Shown here: positions 34,957 through 39,972 of the stretch, in pieces
How positions within the stretch are numbered: position 1 is the first letter of the stretch
Layout: each line of letters opens with the position of its first letter
Origin: Pseudomonadota bacterium
Lineage (GTDB): Bacteria; Pseudomonadota; Alphaproteobacteria; CACIAM-22H2
Assembly (NCBI GenBank): GCA_016201015.1
Contig: JACQDQ010000027.1
Span: 1-39,972 of the forward strand
Length of the DNA stretch: 39,972 nucleotides
Reading direction: 5' to 3'
Notes under the pieces: model-generated
What the model was told of the DNA's origin: nothing
Seen by the model: the letters and a program-made list of their open reading frames with translations, nothing else
The model's database searches: none
Made by a program: the position numbers and the translations under genes

Positions 34957-36969
34957 CTAGACAAATGTCCTGGGAACCCGCGTGGTAAAGTCGCGCGAAA
35001 AGATGCGTGCGTCACCCTCGTTCGCCTCCAAATGGGTTTCGATGACGAAAGCTCCGGCATTGCCGCTCACACGGGTGTGTGCCAATCCACCAACGCGCCA
35101 GCCGCCGCGCACAAGCTGCCAGCGCGTCTCGGTCTCGACCTCGGCCGATGCGGGATCGTCGGGCTTCAGGCGGCAGCGGCGCACGGAGACCTCGTCGGCC
35201 TCGAGATCGATGTCGGTGTAGTGGGTCGCGCCGAAATCCTCGCGGATATCAAGGACGCGCGGGCCGGCCGGATCGACACTCTCGCGCCTCTGATAAGCCA
35301 TTGGCCGCCGCATGGTCGTCGGCGCGGGCAGTGCCGATTCCGGCGTCGCGATGACGGTCGCATCCGCACCGCGGCGCTTCAGCGCCGGCAGGATCAGCCG
35401 GCTCACGCCGGCCTGAATAGTCACACCGGCGGCCGCGGGGCTGGGCCAGATCATGGGCCAGTAGGACGTCGAGATCGCGATGCGCAAGCGATGGCCGGGC
35501 GGAAAGGCGTAGGCCGCTTCGTAGAGCGGCAGGCGCACGCCATAGCGCCGGCCCGGCTCGATCGGCGCTGGCCGGTCCATGCCGTCGCGATGCACCAGAT
35601 TGAGTGCGCCGAAGCTGACGCGGCGCGAGGCCCCATCGGGCGCCACGTCGCACAGCCGCGCCACCAGGATGGCGATCGGTTGGTCGGCCGAGACCTCCAG
35701 CTCCAGCACCGGCGCGCCCAAGAGTTCGATACGTTCGGCGAGCGGCATAGTGTCGAAGCAGACGGACATCGCGTCGTCCGTGCGCTGATCGTCGGCTATC
35801 TCCGGATTGGCGCCGGTCGTGAAAATCGGCATCCATTCGCCACCGGCCGCGCCGACTTCGCCGCGCCAGGTAATCGCGACGGGCGTCGCGGGTCCGGCGT
35901 CCACGGCCAATCGGCCTGGATTGAGCGTCCAGCTACGCTCGGCGACATCGGACGCGGGCCAGCCGGATAAGCCGATCCAGCGTCCGGCCTGCACCGTGGG
36001 TCGCGGATCGGGCGGCGCCGCCTCGGGCATCCAGACGCGCAGTGCCGGTCCGCTCATGACGCCGGTGTCCCGGCCCTTGAGCCAATGGTCGAGCCAGCCG
36101 AGCGTCTCCTGGAGATAGCCGATGGCCGGCCCGGGATGACCGAGATGGGGATAGCGGTGCGACCACGGTCCGATCAGGCCGTGCCTGGGCACCTGGGCGC
36201 TCGCCAGCACGCGGAGCATGCTGCTGGCAAAGCCGGGATCGGCCCAGCCGGAGACGGCAAAGACGGGGCAGCGGATGCGCTGGATTCGATCGCGCACGCT
36301 GGCGTTCTGCCAAAACGCGTCGCGTGATTGATGGGCGAGCCAACTCTCGCCGGTGAAGGTGCAGCGCTCGAGCCGCTTCAGCCATATCTGGCGCCAAAGC
36401 GCGCCGACGATGGCGGGGTCAGGCGGCCGGACCGCGTAGAGGATCCAGGCCGGGATGTTGGCGGCGTTGCCCGTCAGCATGGCGCCGCCCAGGTATTTCG
36501 TCGCGAATCGGTCGTCGATGCCGGCAGCGCAGATAATCGTCTTGAGCGCGGGCGGCTCGAGCGCCGCGGTCTGGAGCGCGATGCCGGCGCCCCAGGACAG
36601 CCCGAACATGGCAACCGCGCCGGTGCACCAAGGCTGAGCCGCGATCCAGGCAATCGCCTCGGCGGCATCTTCGGCATAGCGCAGATCGAACTGCTCGCCG
36701 AACAAACCTTCGGAATCGCCAGTGCCGCGCGCGTCCAGGCGGATGCAGGCATAGCCGTGGCCGGCCAGGTAGCCATGGGTCGCCCAGTCCCGCCAGGCCG
36801 TCATGTCGCGCTTGCGGTAGGGGATGTATTCGAGCACGGCCGGCACGGGCGAGGTTTCGGCATCCTCCGGCAGCCAGATGCGGGCGGCGAGCCGGCTGCC
36901 ATCCTTGAGCGGGATCCACTGGTGATCGATAACGCGCACCCGGCACGGCAGATCGGTGACATGGCGCAT
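34957..36969 (-). CDS. CocE/NonD family (X-Pro dipeptidyl-peptidase S15-like) hydrolase
   Basis: IPLKDGSRLAARIWLPEDAETSPVPAVLEYIPYRKRDMTAWRDWATHGYLAGHGYACIRLDARGTGDSEGLFGEQFDLRYAEDAAEAIAWIAAQPWCTGAVAMFGLSWGAG (GLSWGA nucleophile elbow). Confidence 0.93.
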   Translation of the reverse strand: MRHVTDLPCRVRVIDHQWIPLKDGSRLAARIWLPEDAETSPVPAVLEYIPYRKRDMTAWRDWATHGYLAGHGYACIRLDARGTGDSEGLFGEQFDLRYAEDAAEAIAWIAAQPWCTGAVAMFGLSWGAGIALQTAALEPPALKTIICAAGIDDRFATKYLGGAMLTGNAANIPAWILYAVRPPDPAIVGALWRQIWLKRLERCTFTGESWLAHQSRDAFWQNASVRDRIQRIRCPVFAVSGWADPGFASSMLRVLASAQVPRHGLIGPWSHRYPHLGHPGPAIGYLQETLGWLDHWLKGRDTGVMSGPALRVWMPEAAPPDPRPTVQAGRWIGLSGWPASDVAERSWTLNPGRLAVDAGPATPVAITWRGEVGAAGGEWMPIFTTGANPEIADDQRTDDAMSVCFDTMPLAERIELLGAPVLELEVSADQPIAILVARLCDVAPDGASRRVSFGALNLVHRDGMDRPAPIEPGRRYGVRLPLYEAAYAFPPGHRLRIAISTSYWPMIWPSPAAAGVTIQAGVSRLILPALKRRGADATVIATPESALPAPTTMRRPMAYQRRESVDPAGPRVLDIREDFGATHYTDIDLEADEVSVRRCRLKPDDPASAEVETETRWQLVRGGWRVGGLAHTRVSGNAGAFVIETHLEANEGDARIFSRDFTTRVPRTFV

Positions 36970-37106
36970 GGCTAATCCAGCTCATCGAGGTTGCGATCGA
37001 CCTTAACGCCGGAATTCATCCGGGCGGCTCTCGAACCCGCGCTCATTGAAACATTCGTCACGCGATGCTGCAGTTCATCGGAGCGGACAAAAGAAGCCTC
37101 GCCTGG

Positions 37107-38708
37107 TCAAACCATCGCCGCCATGCCGTCGCGGCCGGGGTCGGCGGCGCCGTCGAGCCGGCCGCCGTCGATGCGAATGCCGTGCACGCCGGCGAAGTAG
37201 AAGTTGAGCGGGATGCGCTTCACCGGATAGCCGCGCGTCGCGAGATCGCGCTCGGTCGAGCGCAGGATGCGGTTGGTCAGGTGGATGGTGTCCGAGGTGG
37301 CGCAAAAGCGCGGCGCCGAGATCGCCTCGAGCGCGGTCATGTCGAATTCGACCACGTTGAGCACCGCCTGCAGGATTCCAGGCGTGATGTAGGTGCCGCC
37401 CGGCGCGCCGACCACGAAGAACGGCTGCTCGCCCTTGAAGACGATGGTCGGCGCCATCGACGATACGCGCGCCTTGCCCGGCGCCAGCGAGGCGGCGTGT
37501 CCCGGCCGCGGATCGAACGCCTCCATGGCGCCGTTATACATGAAGCCCAGTCCGTCGGTGACCACGCCCGACGGCGAGCCGAGCGTGTGCGTGAGCGACA
37601 CGCAGGTGCCGTGCTCGTCGACCACGCAGACTTGCGTCGTGTCGGCTGCCTCCTTCGCCTTGATCCGCGGCACATGCGCCTTCTCGCCGCGCTTGACGCG
37701 CTCGGCCAGGCGCGCCGCGTGTTCCTTCGACGAAAGCCTGGCGACCGGCACGTCGACGAATTTGGGATCGCCGAGATGCATGTCGCGGTCGACCGCGCCG
37801 AGCTTCATCGCCTCCGCCACTGTAGCGATATAGTCCGGCGTGTTGTGGCCCATCGCCTTGAGGTCGAAATACTCCAGGATGTTGAGCATTTCCAGCAGCA
37901 TGAGACCGCCACCCGGCGGCGGGTTGGTGGCGATGCGGTGGCCGCGATAGGACCCCCACAGCGGCTTGGTCTCCTCGACGCGGCATTGCGCGAGATCGGT
38001 CTCGGCGAGCAAGGCACCGTTGGCGCGCATGTCGCCGGCGATACGGCGCGCAATCTCGCCCTCGTAGAAAGCCTCGATGCCCACCGTGGCAATGCGGCGA
38101 TAGGTCGCGCCGAGGTCACGATTGCGCAGCGTGTCGCCGACGGCGTGCAGCTTGCCGTCCGGCTTGACGTAGATCTTGCGCGTCGCCGGCACGTTGGTGA
38201 GAAGCGCGCTGTGTGGCGGCTTGGACTCGGTCGGCAGCATGTTCCAATAGGCGGAGACATGCGGCCGCACCACGAAGCCGTTCTCGCAATGCGGCACGGC
38301 GAGGCCGAGCAGCGCGCCGATCTGCATGGTGCCGAAGCGCTTCAACGCGGTGCCGAGCGCGCGCAAGGTCATCGGCGTGGCGATCGAGCCGTAGAAGCAA
38401 TTGGCGTTGCCTTTGAGGATGAAGCCGAAGCCGTCCTCGGATTCGGAAATCATCAGGTCGGCCCACATGTCGGGGCGCGCAGCCATTGGCGCGCGGCCGT
38501 AGAAATCGAGGCAGACATGCACGCCGGTCTTGGGGCTGTAGACATGCATGCAGCCGAAACCGGCGATGCCGCACATCTGCGGGTCGACCGCCGTCTGCAC
38601 CAGCGCCGTGGCAACGGCGGCATCTACAGCGTTGCCGCCCGCCTGCAGGGTTTCGAGTCCCGCTTCCACCGCCTCGGGCTGCGCAGCGCTGACCATCCCA
38701 TGCGTCAT
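37107..38708 (-). CDS. Gamma-glutamyltransferase family (Ntn-hydrolase) protein
   Basis: MTHGMVSAAQPEAVEAGLETLQAGGNAVDAAVATALVQTAVDPQMCGIAGFGCMHVY; ADTTQVCVVDEHGTCVSLTHTLGSPSGVV (catalytic Thr region); SSMAPTIVF. Confidence 0.93.
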   Translation of the reverse strand: MTHGMVSAAQPEAVEAGLETLQAGGNAVDAAVATALVQTAVDPQMCGIAGFGCMHVYSPKTGVHVCLDFYGRAPMAARPDMWADLMISESEDGFGFILKGNANCFYGSIATPMTLRALGTALKRFGTMQIGALLGLAVPHCENGFVVRPHVSAYWNMLPTESKPPHSALLTNVPATRKIYVKPDGKLHAVGDTLRNRDLGATYRRIATVGIEAFYEGEIARRIAGDMRANGALLAETDLAQCRVEETKPLWGSYRGHRIATNPPPGGGLMLLEMLNILEYFDLKAMGHNTPDYIATVAEAMKLGAVDRDMHLGDPKFVDVPVARLSSKEHAARLAERVKRGEKAHVPRIKAKEAADTTQVCVVDEHGTCVSLTHTLGSPSGVVTDGLGFMYNGAMEAFDPRPGHAASLAPGKARVSSMAPTIVFKGEQPFFVVGAPGGTYITPGILQAVLNVVEFDMTALEAISAPRFCATSDTIHLTNRILRSTERDLATRGYPVKRIPLNFYFAGVHGIRIDGGRLDGAADPGRDGMAAMV

Positions 38709-38875
38709 GTTTGGATCCTATCGCGTTTCGGATTGTCCGGTTGTCGGGTTGAGCTTGACTGACGGAGAATGTGCCTGCAGCCGAAGCGGTTTGCAAAGGG
38801 TGCTGTTCGTAGCGGTCTCCGGCCACGGTTCCTGCTCACGCGGCAACGACAACGGCGCACCATGGCAGCGACCGA

Positions 38876-39425
38876 TCAATCGCCCGCGCCCACAAGCTGC
38901 GCCAGCAAGCGATCGGGATCGGCCGGCGGCAGGTTACCGCGCCAGGCAACATGCTGGTCCGACCGAACAAGAACGAGATCGCGCTCGTACAAGTCGCGAG
39001 CCTCGGCGTCGGCGACCTCGAGAACTTTGAACGGCATCGCGCGGGCATGTGCCGCCGCTTCAAGAGCAGCGCAATCGGGCGCCGAGCCGCCGAGGCGGAG
39101 CAGCGTGAAGCCGGGGCCGAAGCGATCGAACAGCGAGTTCCCCGCTTCCCGCCCCTGGCCGAGCCATACATGAGGCGCGCGGCCGCCGGGGGTGCTGGTT
39201 GGCGTGTAGCGGACGAAATCGTCGGCGGGAACAGCGCCATCAGGCACGACGACCGGCGAGCCGTCATAGCGCGCGCCGAGCTGCACGCCGATCGAGGCGA
39301 ACTCCTCGCCGAAGGTGGCAAGAAATGCCCCGACGTCGCGTCGTGCCGCCTCGCCGGCCGGCAAGTCTTCTTCCACGGCCACCGACGATGGCAATCGGAG
39401 CGTTCAAACTTTCAACGTCCGGCAT
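38876..39425 (-). pseudogene. FAD-dependent aromatic hydroxylase/monooxygenase remnant (internal deletion plus frameshift)
   Basis: From ATG 39425: MPDVESLNAPIAIVGG (start of FAD Rossmann motif), then out of frame directly into a C-terminal-like domain ...FGEEFASIGVQLGARYDGSPVVVPDGAVPADDFVRYTPTSTPGGRAPHVWLGQGREAGNSLFDRFGPGFTLLRLGG. Confidence 0.7.
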
Positions 39426-39652
39426 GGCGCGGGTTAGGGCGGAAGGTCATACGGAGCTGCGTCCAAGCCGGTTCTCCATTGCGGCCATTTGAGGCAAGCA
39501 GATTTGCGCTCGCGAACATCTATGTCGACCGTTACCCTGAATTGCGCAATCCTCACCATCGGCTCGCGCTGGGACAGACCACTTGCACACGGCGCTCGTT
39601 TGGGTGCAAATATCCGCCTGCTTCGCCATCTTACAGAAAGCGATTCACACCT

Positions 39653-39972
39653 ATGTCGCTCACCATGTATCAGGCCTCGATTCCGACCTTCGTCCAGATG
39701 TTGAATAGCCTCTCCGCCATCCTCGACAAGGCGGAGGCTGACGCCACGAAGCGCAAGATCGATCCCGCGGTCATGCTGAACTACCGGCTTGCACCCGACA
39801 TGTTCCCGCTTACCCGCCAGGTTCAGATCGCCAGCGATTCCGCCAAGGGTGCGGCCGCACGGCTCGCCGGTGTCGAGGTGCCGAAATTTGACGACGACGA
39901 GAAGACCTTCGCCGATCTCAAGGCGCGTATCGCCAAGACCTTGAAGTTCGTGCAGAGCTTTCAGCCCAAGGA
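39653..39972 (+). CDS. DUF1993 family protein, N-terminal part (runs off window)
   Basis: MSLTMYQASIPTFVQMLNSLSAILDKAEADATKRKIDPAVMLNYRLAPDMFPLTRQVQIASDSAKGAAARLAGVEVPKFDDDEKTFADLKARIAKTLKFVQSF. Confidence 0.85.
   Translation, partial: MSLTMYQASIPTFVQMLNSLSAILDKAEADATKRKIDPAVMLNYRLAPDMFPLTRQVQIASDSAKGAAARLAGVEVPKFDDDEKTFADLKARIAKTLKFVQSFQPK

Overview
High-GC bacterial window (probably an alphaproteobacterium, inferred from gene types and repeats) with about 33 supported genes and no rRNA, tRNA or CRISPR. There are three functional blocks. (1) ~1-10.8 kb is a peptidoglycan recycling/amino-sugar scavenging cluster: NagA (partial), a MurA with intact catalytic motif, a BadF-type sugar kinase, an EamA transporter, MurQ, a GntR/UTRA regulator, an oligopeptide-type SBP with two permeases but no ATPase, a GNAT, and AnmK. 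Its promoters share a TTGGTATT-type half-site that I propose as the GntR operator. (2) ~10.9-29.7 kb is a CoA-dependent catabolic region: an Fe/polyamine-type ABC importer, class I CoA-transferase, enoyl-CoA hydratase, two thiolase/DUF35 pairs, two adjacent class III CoA-transferase subunits, hydrolases, GST, a TPP enzyme and one LysR regulator. Four intergenic regions carry the same ~41-bp element, KTGANNAAANMTCAA-N16/17-RTCGTTTGAC, ending in a -35-like TTGAC and oriented toward four transcription units. This looks like a LysR regulon for an undescribed pathway, partly resembling the BbsAB/BbsEF logic of benzylsuccinate degradation. (3) ~29.8-38.7 kb is a peptide ABC importer with fused double ATPase, a CocE/NonD hydrolase and a gamma-glutamyltransferase-family enzyme. 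I also found a 146-bp MITE-like element inside a REP-type palindrome and an FAD-monooxygenase pseudogene reduced to its two ends. All calls are by eye; no database search was run.
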